Below, in pieces: positions 33,411 through 42,663 of a stretch of DNA of 64,000 nt (positions within the stretch are counted from its first letter, which is position 1; each line of letters begins with the position of its first letter). A model generated the notes under the pieces. That model was given only the letters and a program-made list of their open reading frames with translations. It did not search any database and was not told where the DNA came from. Origin of the DNA: CAKZYD01 sp039814715 (GTDB lineage: Bacteria; Pseudomonadota; Alphaproteobacteria; Sphingomonadales; CAKZYD01); the NCBI GenBank assembly GCA_039814715.1, contig JBCCAR010000013.1, positions 22,990-86,989 of the forward strand, given 5' to 3'. A program made the position numbers and the translations under genes.

Positions 33411-35336
33411 TTAAGCTGTTTCAGTGGCCGACAGGCTTTCAATATCATTGTGACCGAGTGCTTTTAGGGCTGTTTCAACGATATGAACCGCGTTGAGGCC
33501 AGCTTCATCATACATCAGCGCTGGCTTATCTTGATCTATATAGCTGTCTGGCAATCGCATGGTGCGGATTTTCAGGCCATCGTCTGTTAAGCCCGCGTCA
33601 GACGCATAATGGAGCACATAAGCGCCAAACCCGCCTGAGGACCCCTCTTCGATGGTAATCAGCACGTCATGATCGCGCGCCAATTTGCGCACCAGGTCTT
33701 CATCCAGCGGTTTTGCAAAGCGCGCGTCTGCTACCGTCGTGGACAGGCCGCGTTTATCTAGGTCATCGGCTGCTTTATGGGCTTCTTGAAGACGCGCACC
33801 AAAAGAAAGGATGGCGACTTTGCTACCCTCACGCAGAATACGGCCTTTACCAATTTCCAAAGGTGTTCCGCGTTCGGGCAATTCAAGACCAATGCCCTCG
33901 CCGCGCGGATAGCGGAAGGCAATGGGCCCTTCGTTATAATGAACGGCTGTTGCTGTCATATGCACCAGTTCAAGTTCATCTGCCGCGGCCATGACGACCA
34001 TATTTGGCAGTGTGCATAAATACGCCACATCGAAACTGCCAGCATGCGTGGGGCCATCGGCGCCAACAAGTCCTGCGCGGTCCATGGCAAACTTCACTGG
34101 CAAATTCTGGAGCGCCACGTCATGCACAACCTGATCATAGGCACGCTGAAGGAACGTCGAATAAATCGCGCAGAAAGGCTTATAGCCCTCTGTCGCCAGT
34201 CCGCCAGCAAAGGTCACCGCGTGTTGTTCAGCAATGCCAACATCAAAGGCGCGGTCGGGAAAGGCTTTCTCAAAAGCGTCTACGCCGGTCCCTGACGGCA
34301 TTGCGCCGGTGATAGCGACGACTTTTTCATCCGCCTTCGCTTCGGCGATCAGCGCATTGGCAAACACCTTTGTATAGCTCGGCGCTTTCGGTGTTGGCTT
34401 GTGCTGTTTCCCCGTGATGACATCGAACTTTGCGACGCCGTGATATTTATCAGCAGAATTCTCTGCTGGTCCATAGCCTTTACCCTTTTGGGTCACGACG
34501 TGAACGAGGACTGGTCCTTCTTTCGCATCGCGCACGTTTTCAAGCACGGGTAGAAGGTGATCCATATTGTGGCCGTCAATTGGGCCAATATAGTAAAATC
34601 CTAGCTCTTCAAACAGAGTTCCGCCGGTTGCCATGCCGCGGGCATACTCCTCCGCCTTTTGAGCCGCTTTCGCCAAGCTGGAGGGCAAACGACGAGCGAC
34701 CTGCTTGCCAATATCACGCAAAGACAAATAACTATTTGAACTCAGCAGCCGCGCTAAATAAGCCGAAAGGCCGCCCACAGGGGGCGCAATTGACATGTCG
34801 TTGTCATTCAAAATTACCACGAGCTTATTGCCGGCCTGCGCCGCATTGTTCATGGCTTCATAGGCCATCCCAGCCGACATGGCGCCATCGCCAATAACAG
34901 CGATACCCCGGCCTGATCCACCAGACAGCTTGTTGGCCATGGCCATACCAAGCGCTGCTGAAATAGACGTAGATGAATGGGCCGCGCCAAAGGGATCGTA
35001 TTCGCTTTCCGCGCGCTTGGTGAAGCCCGACAGGCCATCTCCCTGCCGAATGGTGCGGATCCGGTCGCGCCTGCCAGTGATAATCTTATGGGGATAGCAC
35101 TGGTGGCCCACATCCCAGATCAGCTTGTCATCGGGCGTATTGAAAACGTAGTGGATAGCGGTTGTGAGTTCGACAACACCCAGGCCGGCGCCCAAATGGC
35201 CGCCGGTTTGGCTCACTGCGTCAACCATTTCGGCACGTAGTTCATCGGCAAACTGGCGCAACTGGCTTGGCTCGAGTTTACGCAGGTCCGCCGGATAGGT
35301 GACCGTGTCCAGTAAGGGGGTTTCCGGTTTTGACAT
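33411..35336 (-). CDS. dxs: 1-deoxy-D-xylulose-5-phosphate synthase
   Basis: The 641-residue thiamine-diphosphate enzyme joins pyruvate and glyceraldehyde 3-phosphate, the first step of the MEP isoprenoid pathway. Motifs include DVGHQCYPHKIITGRRD, the TPP-binding GDGAMSAGMAYEA...NDND, and the transketolase C-terminal EQHAVTFAGGLA. An in-frame GTG four codons upstream is possible, but the ATG at 35336 has GGGAA about 6 bases before it. It stands downstream of ispA and upstream of tlyA, so two isoprenoid steps are co-expressed. Confidence 0.96.
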   Translation of the reverse strand: MSKPETPLLDTVTYPADLRKLEPSQLRQFADELRAEMVDAVSQTGGHLGAGLGVVELTTAIHYVFNTPDDKLIWDVGHQCYPHKIITGRRDRIRTIRQGDGLSGFTKRAESEYDPFGAAHSSTSISAALGMAMANKLSGGSGRGIAVIGDGAMSAGMAYEAMNNAAQAGNKLVVILNDNDMSIAPPVGGLSAYLARLLSSNSYLSLRDIGKQVARRLPSSLAKAAQKAEEYARGMATGGTLFEELGFYYIGPIDGHNMDHLLPVLENVRDAKEGPVLVHVVTQKGKGYGPAENSADKYHGVAKFDVITGKQHKPTPKAPSYTKVFANALIAEAKADEKVVAITGAMPSGTGVDAFEKAFPDRAFDVGIAEQHAVTFAGGLATEGYKPFCAIYSTFLQRAYDQVVHDVALQNLPVKFAMDRAGLVGADGPTHAGSFDVAYLCTLPNMVVMAAADELELVHMTATAVHYNEGPIAFRYPRGEGIGLELPERGTPLEIGKGRILREGSKVAILSFGARLQEAHKAADDLDKRGLSTTVADARFAKPLDEDLVRKLARDHDVLITIEEGSSGGFGAYVLHYASDAGLTDDGLKIRTMRLPDSYIDQDKPALMYDEAGLNAVHIVETALKALGHNDIESLSATETA

Positions 35337-35412
35337 AGTGTTTCCCACTTCCTCGCGTCTTTACTTCACGCCCGATACATCTGGACGTGCAATTGGCTGC
35401 CAATCAAGGCGA

Positions 35413-36327
35413 TTATTTGTCTCTGGTGATGACAAATCGCGCAACCCCGCGCAAGAGCGAGGCCTCTTCACCAAAGTCTTCAATATGCTCAAGCGCCTGA
35501 TCTATCAAAAATTTTGATTGTTCGCGCGCTCGTTCGGCGCCCATTAGGGACACAAATGTCGCCTTACCTGCATCTTCATCCTTGTGTGTCGCTTTTCCCA
35601 CAGTTTCCGGGTCGCCTTCCACGTCAAGGAGGTCGTCAGCAATCTGAAAGGCCAGTCCAACACTGTGCGCATAACCTCGCAGCGCTTCGCGGTGGAACGG
35701 ATCGGCCTTCCCTAAGATGCCGCCAGCTTCAACCGAAAAACCAATGAGCGCGCCAGTTTTAAGGCGCTGCAAATGCGTGATAGCGCCAAGATCAAGCTCA
35801 GCAGCTGATTCGGCGGCAATATCGATCGCTTGCCCGCCGACCATACCGGAAAAACCCGATGCTTTCGCAAGAGCAGCAACAAGTTCAACGCGTACCCTTG
35901 GATCAGCATGGGTTTCTTCAGCTGCGAGCAATTCAAATGCTAAAGCTTGAAGGCCATCACCGGCCAAGATGGCGGTTGCTTCATCATAAGCCTTGTGGAG
36001 GGTCGGCTTGCCGCGGCGCAGGTCGTCGTCGTCCATCGCTGGCAAATCATCATGAATGAGCGAATAAGTGTGGATACACTCCACAGCTGTGCCCACTTGA
36101 ATGGCGGAAAACAAATCAACGCCAAATAGCTGCGCAGAGCCAACCACCAGCAGCGGGCGAAGCCTTTTGCCCCCGCCAATGCTGGAATAACGCGTTGCTT
36201 CTATAAGCTCTTTTTCAAGCCCATCACGCTGCGGTAACACAATAGACAACCGCCTATCGACTGCGCTTGCCGTCTCTTTCATGGCCCTAAACAGCGCATC
36301 AGATTGATCGGAGATGGTAGACGTCAT
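35413..36327 (-). CDS. ispA: Farnesyl diphosphate synthase (geranyltranstransferase)
   Basis: The 304-residue enzyme condenses IPP with DMAPP and GPP to give FPP. The first aspartate-rich motif with its four-residue insertion (IHDDLPAMDDDDLRRG) and the second (FQIADDLLDVEGD) are clear, as is GGGKRLRPLL. Its ATG is inside the xseB stop (TAATG), and dxs follows after 76 bp. FPP made here feeds ispB at 20.4 kb and undecaprenyl synthesis elsewhere. Confidence 0.94.
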   Translation of the reverse strand: MTSTISDQSDALFRAMKETASAVDRRLSIVLPQRDGLEKELIEATRYSSIGGGKRLRPLLVVGSAQLFGVDLFSAIQVGTAVECIHTYSLIHDDLPAMDDDDLRRGKPTLHKAYDEATAILAGDGLQALAFELLAAEETHADPRVRVELVAALAKASGFSGMVGGQAIDIAAESAAELDLGAITHLQRLKTGALIGFSVEAGGILGKADPFHREALRGYAHSVGLAFQIADDLLDVEGDPETVGKATHKDEDAGKATFVSLMGAERAREQSKFLIDQALEHIEDFGEEASLLRGVARFVITRDK

Positions 36328-36584
36328 TAGGCGTCGAACGGCTCTGCAGCGTCAGCAGCTTGGCCATCTGCAGATTTGATTTTCTCGATTTTTGAGCGGG
36401 CACCATCGAGCTTCATTTGGCAGTGCTTCTTTAACGCATCGCCGCGCTGATAAAGCGAAATTGAGTCTTCGAGATCGACTGTTCCAGCTTCCAGCTTACT
36501 CACAATCGATTCAAGTTCAGCCATCGCCTGTTCAAAGCTCAGTGCATCAATAGGCTGCGGCTCTGCCGCGGTCGTGTCTGTCAT
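36327..36584 (-). CDS. xseB: Exodeoxyribonuclease VII small subunit
   Basis: The 85-residue helical protein has the XseB signature SFEQAMAELESIVSKLEAGT followed by LEDSISLYQRGDALKKHC. It binds XseA to form the single-strand-specific exonuclease VII; xseA is not in the window. A TTG three codons upstream is possible, but the ATG at 36584 with a GGGG upstream is preferred. Its stop overlaps the ispA start by 1 bp. It heads the xseB-ispA-dxs-tlyA unit, a typical alphaproteobacterial order. Confidence 0.93.
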   Translation of the reverse strand: MTDTTAAEPQPIDALSFEQAMAELESIVSKLEAGTVDLEDSISLYQRGDALKKHCQMKLDGARSKIEKIKSADGQAADAAEPFDA

Positions 36585-36619
36585 CGGCCCCAAAGTCCAA
36601 CGTCTTGTTTTGGTGGGCG

Positions 36620-38329
36620 TTAACCCTGCTTCACACGTTGTTCGTAGGTTGCCTTTTCCTCTGCGACAAGCTCTTTCTTAGACAGTTTGCCCACCATCGT
36701 CTTTGGCAGCTCCTCGCGCACCTCAACGCTAACAGGAATTTCCACCTTTGAAAGCTTGGGCCGAATAAACTCCAAAAGTTCTTCAGAGGTGGTATCTGCC
36801 TCGTCCTTGAGCGTCACAAAGGCTTTCGGGGTTTCGCCGCGATAGTCGTCTGGAATACCAATCGCCACAGCCTCATGTACGGCTGGATGGGCGTAAAGCG
36901 CCTCTTCAATCCGCCGCGGAAACACATTATAGCCGCTCACCAAGATGAGATCCTTCATCCGGTCAACGATGAAGGTATAGCCATCTGCGTCCATATAGCC
37001 GATGTCGCCAGTGCGAAGGCGGCCATTGCTTAGAACGTGTTCCGTTTCGCCAACTTTGCGCCAGTAGCCACCCATGATCTGCGGGCCTTCGACGCAGATT
37101 TCCCCGGTCTCACCGATATCTAAAATCCTATCGGTATTTTCGGGATCACAAATCACGATTTTGGTCCCTGGAATGGGCAGTCCCACGCTGCCGGTTTTGC
37201 CTTCACTATGATAGGGATTGACCGCGACGACGCCGGAGCTTTCCGTCAAGCCATAGCCTTCACGCAAAATAGCGCCGCTGAGTTGCTCGAATTTATTTTT
37301 CAGATCCACAGGCAGAGGCGCTCCGCCAGAAATAGAGAGACGCAGGCTGCCAAGGTCATAGCGCTCCAGCCTACTATGATTGAGGATCGCCATATACATG
37401 GTCGGCACACCCGGCAGCAGCGTAATTTTCTCTTTGCCAATCGTGCGCATAACCTGATCAAGGTCGAACTTGGGAAGCAGGACAATTTCTGCGCCAATAT
37501 ACGTGGAGACATTCATGACCACCGTCATAGCAAACACATGGAACAGCGGCAGCGCGCCCAGCATCTTATCCTCGCCAAAGACCAGTTGGGGGTCATATTG
37601 CGCGGTTTGCACGGCATTGGTGTAGAGATTGGCGTGGCTGAGCTCAGCGCCTTTAGGCGTCCCTGTTGTTCCGCCAGTGTATTGCAGCACAGCGATATGC
37701 TGTTTTGGCTCGATATTGACTGGCTTTACGTTGCCATCATTGTCCGTGAGTTGGTGGAAGCTGATATGGGCGGCATTGTGCGGAACAGAAGATGATTCGC
37801 GGCGCTTGAACACCTTGTAGAGCATGTTTTTCGGAAACGGCAAAACTTCAGCGAGGGAGCCAACAATCAACTGACGTAGCCGGCTAGCCTCCATCACATC
37901 ATGGATCTTCTCATACAGCATCGCGACATCAAGCGTCACCATGATGTCCACGCCTGCATCTTCCACCTGCTGGATGAGTTCTTCAGCCGAATAAAGCGGG
38001 GAAAAATTAACAACTGTACCGCCCGCTTTCAAAATCCCGTGGAAACAAAAGATAAACTGCGGGCAGTTAGGCAGAAACAAGCCGACGCGTGAGCCACGTT
38101 TCACGCCAAGCGCTTGGAAACCATTGGCGGCCCGATTGACCAGGTCAGCTGCCTCTTGATACGTCCAGGACCGCCCGAAAAAATTCACAAATGGTGCGTC
38201 TGGCTGCCGCCTTGCCGAATCATCCAGCAGGTGAAAAAGCGGTTTGGGTGGGATATCCTGACCCCAATCAACGCCAGTCGGGTAGCTCGCCAGCCAAGGG
38301 AATTCTTGAGTATCTAGGGCGGTATTCAT
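36620..38329 (-). CDS. fadD: Long-chain fatty-acid-CoA ligase
   Basis: The 569-residue adenylate-forming enzyme activates fatty acids with ATP and CoA. It shows the AMP-binding P-loop YTGGTTGTPKGAELSH, the middle motif GYGLTESSGVVA, the TGDIGYMD segment and the C-terminal GKLSKKEL lysine motif. GGAG lies 7 bases before the ATG. It lies upstream of xseB with only 35 bp between, but the fatty-acid theme links it to the acyl-CoA dehydrogenase at 40.7 kb. Chain-length preference is unknown. Confidence 0.92.
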   Translation of the reverse strand: MNTALDTQEFPWLASYPTGVDWGQDIPPKPLFHLLDDSARRQPDAPFVNFFGRSWTYQEAADLVNRAANGFQALGVKRGSRVGLFLPNCPQFIFCFHGILKAGGTVVNFSPLYSAEELIQQVEDAGVDIMVTLDVAMLYEKIHDVMEASRLRQLIVGSLAEVLPFPKNMLYKVFKRRESSSVPHNAAHISFHQLTDNDGNVKPVNIEPKQHIAVLQYTGGTTGTPKGAELSHANLYTNAVQTAQYDPQLVFGEDKMLGALPLFHVFAMTVVMNVSTYIGAEIVLLPKFDLDQVMRTIGKEKITLLPGVPTMYMAILNHSRLERYDLGSLRLSISGGAPLPVDLKNKFEQLSGAILREGYGLTESSGVVAVNPYHSEGKTGSVGLPIPGTKIVICDPENTDRILDIGETGEICVEGPQIMGGYWRKVGETEHVLSNGRLRTGDIGYMDADGYTFIVDRMKDLILVSGYNVFPRRIEEALYAHPAVHEAVAIGIPDDYRGETPKAFVTLKDEADTTSEELLEFIRPKLSKVEIPVSVEVREELPKTMVGKLSKKELVAEEKATYEQRVKQG

Positions 38330-38388
38330 GGGCCTGCTCCGGACCTTATTATTGTTTTAAAGTAGCGTAGACGGGTTAAGAAACCGCA

Positions 38389-39507
38389 TCAATCGGCTTG
38401 GCGCGAATATTCGATAAATCCAAGCCGGGTCATCGATGGCTGGGAAGTACGGCAATAATAAGCCACTCCGCCGCGCATGTCGCGCTCCACAAGCCCTGCT
38501 GTTTCCAGGAACCGCAGATGCGCAATACTCTCCCCCGTCGCCATGGAGAGAAGCATCGGATTGTCAAAGCGCCGGCCAAACAGTGTATCGAGGGTTTCAA
38601 GAGCAGTTTTTGGGGTCTCGAGCTTGCGCGCAAGACGCTCAAGCTTCGCGCAATGACCATTGATCAACGCATCCAGACGGTGATGCAGCCCATAAAACGG
38701 TTCATTGTGGGACGGCAGCACGAGACAGCTTTCCGGCAAAGCCTTGAACTTGTGCAACGATTGAAGCCAATCGGACATGGGATCGGCCTCAGGCTCTGTT
38801 GCATAAACAGACACGTTAGAGGAAATGCGCGGCAGCACTTGATCGCCTGAAATTAAAACGTCCAGATCGCGCTGATAGAGGCAAGCATGTTCCGGCGCAT
38901 GCCCCTTCCCGATCCATATCTCCCAGTCGCGCCCACCAATATGCAGACTATCGCCGCCTTGGATGCGGTGATAGCTGATGGGGAGTTCAGACACCATTTT
39001 TGCAAAACTGCCAAAGCCGTTCTTGCGCTGCCCGTCGAGCAGATTTTCATCCCAGCCCGCTGCTTCAAAAAACGCAATCACTTCAGCAGGGGGCGCAGCG
39101 CGTACATCCAAGCACAAAACGCGGGTCATAAAAAACTCAGTACGCGTAATGTGGATAGGCGCGCCGGTTTTTTTGTGCAGCCAGCCTGCCAAGCCTATGT
39201 GATCGGGATGGTAATGCGTCACGATGATTTTCGTGACAGAGCGTCCCGCGATGTGCCCATCAAACAGCTGGTCCCAAAGGCCTTTGGTCTCCTGGGTATT
39301 AAGCCCAGTATCAACGAGAACGACGCCGTCTCCATCCTCTAAAATCCATAGGTTGATATGATCCAGGCTCATGGGCAGCGGCATGCGCAGCCAGTAGACC
39401 CCTTTCGCCACCTCCATAACGTCACCACCCGCGGGAAGTGCGTCAAACGGGTAGCGCAGCTCCGCTGTTTTGGAGTCGCCGTCTGAGAATGTGGATTGAT
39501 CGCTCAT
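38389..39507 (-). CDS. Metallo-beta-lactamase-fold hydrolase with C-terminal helical domain
   Basis: The 372-residue protein has the metal-binding motif VTHYHPDHIGLAG (about residue 97-109), VDTGLNT and a later GDQVLPRIS and LPSHNEP. The C-terminal 90 residues look like a winged-helix module seen in other members, here with a LRFLETAGLVERDMRGGVAYY pattern, which is a classic small helix-turn-helix shape. Its position between fadD and a secreted TonB-like gene suggests a thioester or lactone substrate, but this is only context. No signal peptide. Confidence 0.8.
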   Translation of the reverse strand: MSDQSTFSDGDSKTAELRYPFDALPAGGDVMEVAKGVYWLRMPLPMSLDHINLWILEDGDGVVLVDTGLNTQETKGLWDQLFDGHIAGRSVTKIIVTHYHPDHIGLAGWLHKKTGAPIHITRTEFFMTRVLCLDVRAAPPAEVIAFFEAAGWDENLLDGQRKNGFGSFAKMVSELPISYHRIQGGDSLHIGGRDWEIWIGKGHAPEHACLYQRDLDVLISGDQVLPRISSNVSVYATEPEADPMSDWLQSLHKFKALPESCLVLPSHNEPFYGLHHRLDALINGHCAKLERLARKLETPKTALETLDTLFGRRFDNPMLLSMATGESIAHLRFLETAGLVERDMRGGVAYYCRTSQPSMTRLGFIEYSRQAD

Positions 39508-39576
39508 GCACTATATTTGGAACGCAGCGGGTTTAAAGGCAAGCCCTGCACGTTGATCGGATCACAAGCCTCCAGA

Positions 39577-40695
39577 TCAAGGTGGCTGAACGGTGAACAC
39601 GACACGGACGTTTTCAACAGGCTTAAACTTCCCGTCTTCGAAAGCAGGCAGGTACCGCCATTTTTCTACCGCTTCGATGGCAGCGTCTTCGTTAAGGTCA
39701 GTCAAATCGGAACTGAGGATTTTGATCTGTTCCGTTTTTCCCTTTCGATTTACGGTGAACGACAAGAGGATAAATTTCTTTGAGCGTATATTTCTAAAAT
39801 TGGGCGAATAACGTTTCAACGGCTGCAGCTGAACATCGCCATCCTCATCATAGACAAGCTCTGGCGCCTCGAGCGCTTCAATAGAGCTTAGTTCTGCTTC
39901 CGCCTTGTCAGGACCATAATCGAGAAACAATGCCGCCGCTACAACCATAAACAGCTCCTCGCGGCGCGTCTTTGGTATATTTTCAACTCCGATCTCCAGA
40001 GTCTTCACTCTAATGAGCTCAAGCGCCTCTTCATGGTCTCGAAATATAGCCGTCATAAGTCCAGCAAGAGAAGACAGCGATCGCAGCGCAACGTCTGTGT
40101 TGTTTAAGCTAATGGCCTTATCCAATAGCTCCGAAAATTCACGGCGCACAATACGCTTCTTACGAAAACTACGCTCACTCATAAGTGTAAAATACCGTGC
40201 CTCGAGCACCCTTGGATCCGTTACTGGCAGGGTATCCTTGGCGACGTGTTCTAGGCGCTGTATGAGCTCAGCTTTTTGTTTCAAAAGGCTCTTTTGTGCC
40301 GACACAACGGGCGCTGATAAATACACTTGAGAATAAAGTAGCCCCAAATCGACGAACTCTGGCGGTAACGGGATACGCCGGTCCATTAAATACTCAAGGC
40401 GTGGCCCCAAATATTTCCAAGTCTTACGTCTGTTTTTAGTGTTCGTAAAAACCATCTGGAACGCGTTATCTAACAGAACTATGTATACCTCAGCGCTAAA
40501 CTCGCTGGGCTCTTGCGAATAAAGTATGACTGCTGTCTTGGCGGCCTTCTCTGCAAGGGCGTAATTCTTTTTTGCTAACGCTGCGCTAGTCGCCTCGTTG
40601 GCATCTCGCCAGCTTGTCCAAACACTCGTCGTTTGCGCGGACGCATCTGCGCAAAACATGATGCAAATGACAACGCTCCATAGTACCAACTGCAT
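39577..40695 (-). CDS. Secreted helical-repeat protein with TonB C-terminal domain
   Basis: The chosen ATG at 40695 follows a GGAGGG ribosome site and starts a signal peptide (residues 1-21, ending ASAQ); an ATG 12 codons upstream is less likely. About 230 residues of paired helices resembling TPR repeats follow, then a TonB C-terminal fold (about 280-372) with KFILLSFTVNRKGKTEQIKI and VEKWRYLPAF. There is no membrane anchor or Pro-rich spacer, so it is not a classical TonB. It should be periplasmic. A smaller relative of the last domain lies at 2400-2816. Function is unknown. Confidence 0.72.
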   Translation of the reverse strand: MQLVLWSVVICIMFCADASAQTTSVWTSWRDANEATSAALAKKNYALAEKAAKTAVILYSQEPSEFSAEVYIVLLDNAFQMVFTNTKNRRKTWKYLGPRLEYLMDRRIPLPPEFVDLGLLYSQVYLSAPVVSAQKSLLKQKAELIQRLEHVAKDTLPVTDPRVLEARYFTLMSERSFRKKRIVRREFSELLDKAISLNNTDVALRSLSSLAGLMTAIFRDHEEALELIRVKTLEIGVENIPKTRREELFMVVAAALFLDYGPDKAEAELSSIEALEAPELVYDEDGDVQLQPLKRYSPNFRNIRSKKFILLSFTVNRKGKTEQIKILSSDLTDLNEDAAIEAVEKWRYLPAFEDGKFKPVENVRVVFTVQPP

Positions 40696-40757
40696 AAATG
40701 TCTCGCCCTCCCTGCGAAGAGAATTTGACATTGAATTGTGACTATTTCAACCGCAGG

Positions 40758-42548
40758 TTAGAGCGCGAATTGATCTTCTTGAAGTGCAAATAAGTGCTGG
40801 CCGCCTGCTGTGACAGGGCCAAGAAGCGTTGTGCCTTCGGGCATGATTTGCTCAGCGTAAAACTGCGCGATGGTGAGCTTGGCGTTTAGATAGTCGGGGT
40901 TGCCTTCCCCTGCTGCTAAGGCGGACTGGGCTGCCTTCGCTTGCTTGGCGAGCAAATAGCCGCCTAAGACGATACCAAACATCCGCAAAAATTGGCTCGC
41001 GCCAGCGGCGGTATCGACGGAATAATCTTCGTTTCCAAAGAGGTTAACAGCTGCAGCTTGCAGCGCTTCAATGCCGTCTTCCAGATAGGGCTGCAGCTTT
41101 TCAAGCTGCTGGTTTGCACTCAGCTCAGCAGTAAAGTCGCGCATTTGCGCAAACAGCTCTTTCCAGTGCTTACCGCCATCCATAGTGAGTTTGCGGCCCA
41201 CTAGGTCGAGCGCTTGAATGCCATTGGTGCCTTCATAAATCGGCGCAATCCGGCTATCGCGCAGGTGTTGCGCAGCGCCGCTTTCTTCCACATAGCCCAT
41301 GCCGCCAAACACTTGGATCGCCAGAGACGACATCTCCACGCCCATATCGGTTGAATACCCTTTCGCCACTGGGGTGAGCAAGTCGGCCAGCCCCTTTGAG
41401 GCTGCGCGGACGCTTTCATCGCCGTGATGGTGCGAACGGTCAACCGCGCCGGCAGTCATATAAACGATCGCGCGGCAGGCTTCGACATTCGCCTTCATGG
41501 TCATCAACATACGCCGCACATCGGCATGCTCGATGATTTTAGCCGGGCCTTTTGGTCCATCATGAAACCGGGCCGATTGCACACGCTCGCGCGCATAAGA
41601 CAGCGCGTGTTGATAGGCCCGCTCAGCAATCGCAACCCCTTGCAGTCCAACGGCAATGCGCGCATTGTTCATCATCGTAAACATGCAGGCCATGCCTCGA
41701 TTTTCTTCGCCGATGAGATAGCCGACGCAGGCATCATTGTCGCCAAAGCTCATAGTGCAGGTCGGCGAGGCGTGAATGCCCATCTTGCGCTCCAGCGAGA
41801 CACAGCGAAGATCATTGCGTTGCCCGAGGCTTCCATCGTCATTGACCATGAATTTCGGAACCAAGAACAACGAAATTCCGCGCGTGCCCGCCGGCGCGCC
41901 CGGCAGCCGCGCAAGCACCAGGTGAATAATGTTGTTCGAGCATTCATGCTCACCCCAGGTGATATATATTTTCTGCCCTTTGATGTGGTAGGTGCCGCCG
42001 CCTTGTGGTTCAGCTTTTGAACTCAGCGCGCCCACATCTGAGCCCGCTTGCGGCTCGGTTAAATTCATCGTGCCGCTCCAGTCGCCTGAGATCAACTTTG
42101 GCAAATACAGTCTCTTTTGCTCAGCGGTCCCATGGGCGCTGAGCGCTTCTATGGCGCCTTGCGTCAGCATCGGACAGAGGGAAAACGCCATGTTCGCGGA
42201 GGTCATCATTTCCTGAACCGCCATTTGCACAGAATATGGCAGGCCCATGCCGCCATGCTCCGCCGCCCCAGAGACACAGTTCCAACCTGCTTCAACGAAC
42301 TGGCCATACCCATCTTGGAACCCATCGGGTAGCCGTACAACACCATTTTCTAGTTGTGCGCCATGCCGGTCGCCAATGGCGTTCAGAGGTGCGAACACTC
42401 CAGATGCAAACTTTGACGCTTCTTCCAATATGCTGTCGACAAGGTCAGACGTCAGGTCTTCAAATGCGCCGGTTTCAACAAGATCATCGAGCCCGACAAC
42501 ATGATCTAGCGCGTGGCGCATATCGTGAATTGGTGCGGTATATGTCAT
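40758..42548 (-). CDS. Acyl-CoA dehydrogenase
   Basis: The 596-residue FAD enzyme has the acyl-CoA dehydrogenase N-terminal, middle (LTEPQAGSDVGALSSKAEP) and C-terminal (GGMGYVEESGAAQHLRDSRI) domains plus the extra C-terminal stretch of the long FadE-like group. It oxidises acyl-CoA to enoyl-CoA. The frame is open 31 codons further upstream, but GGGA 8 bases before 42548 and homology favour the shorter start. It is divergent from sua5 and lies near fadD, in line with beta-oxidation. Chain-length range is unknown. Confidence 0.92.
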   Translation of the reverse strand: MTYTAPIHDMRHALDHVVGLDDLVETGAFEDLTSDLVDSILEEASKFASGVFAPLNAIGDRHGAQLENGVVRLPDGFQDGYGQFVEAGWNCVSGAAEHGGMGLPYSVQMAVQEMMTSANMAFSLCPMLTQGAIEALSAHGTAEQKRLYLPKLISGDWSGTMNLTEPQAGSDVGALSSKAEPQGGGTYHIKGQKIYITWGEHECSNNIIHLVLARLPGAPAGTRGISLFLVPKFMVNDDGSLGQRNDLRCVSLERKMGIHASPTCTMSFGDNDACVGYLIGEENRGMACMFTMMNNARIAVGLQGVAIAERAYQHALSYARERVQSARFHDGPKGPAKIIEHADVRRMLMTMKANVEACRAIVYMTAGAVDRSHHHGDESVRAASKGLADLLTPVAKGYSTDMGVEMSSLAIQVFGGMGYVEESGAAQHLRDSRIAPIYEGTNGIQALDLVGRKLTMDGGKHWKELFAQMRDFTAELSANQQLEKLQPYLEDGIEALQAAAVNLFGNEDYSVDTAAGASQFLRMFGIVLGGYLLAKQAKAAQSALAAGEGNPDYLNAKLTIAQFYAEQIMPEGTTLLGPVTAGGQHLFALQEDQFAL

Positions 42549-42663
42549 CGATAATTCCCAAAGGTCTGCTGACAGCCATAAATTGGCTCTGGCGCTTTCG
42601 CCGTTAGTGACGCACATAGGGCCGAGATAAACATCCGGCAAGGCGGCAGTTGAACTAAGTCAC

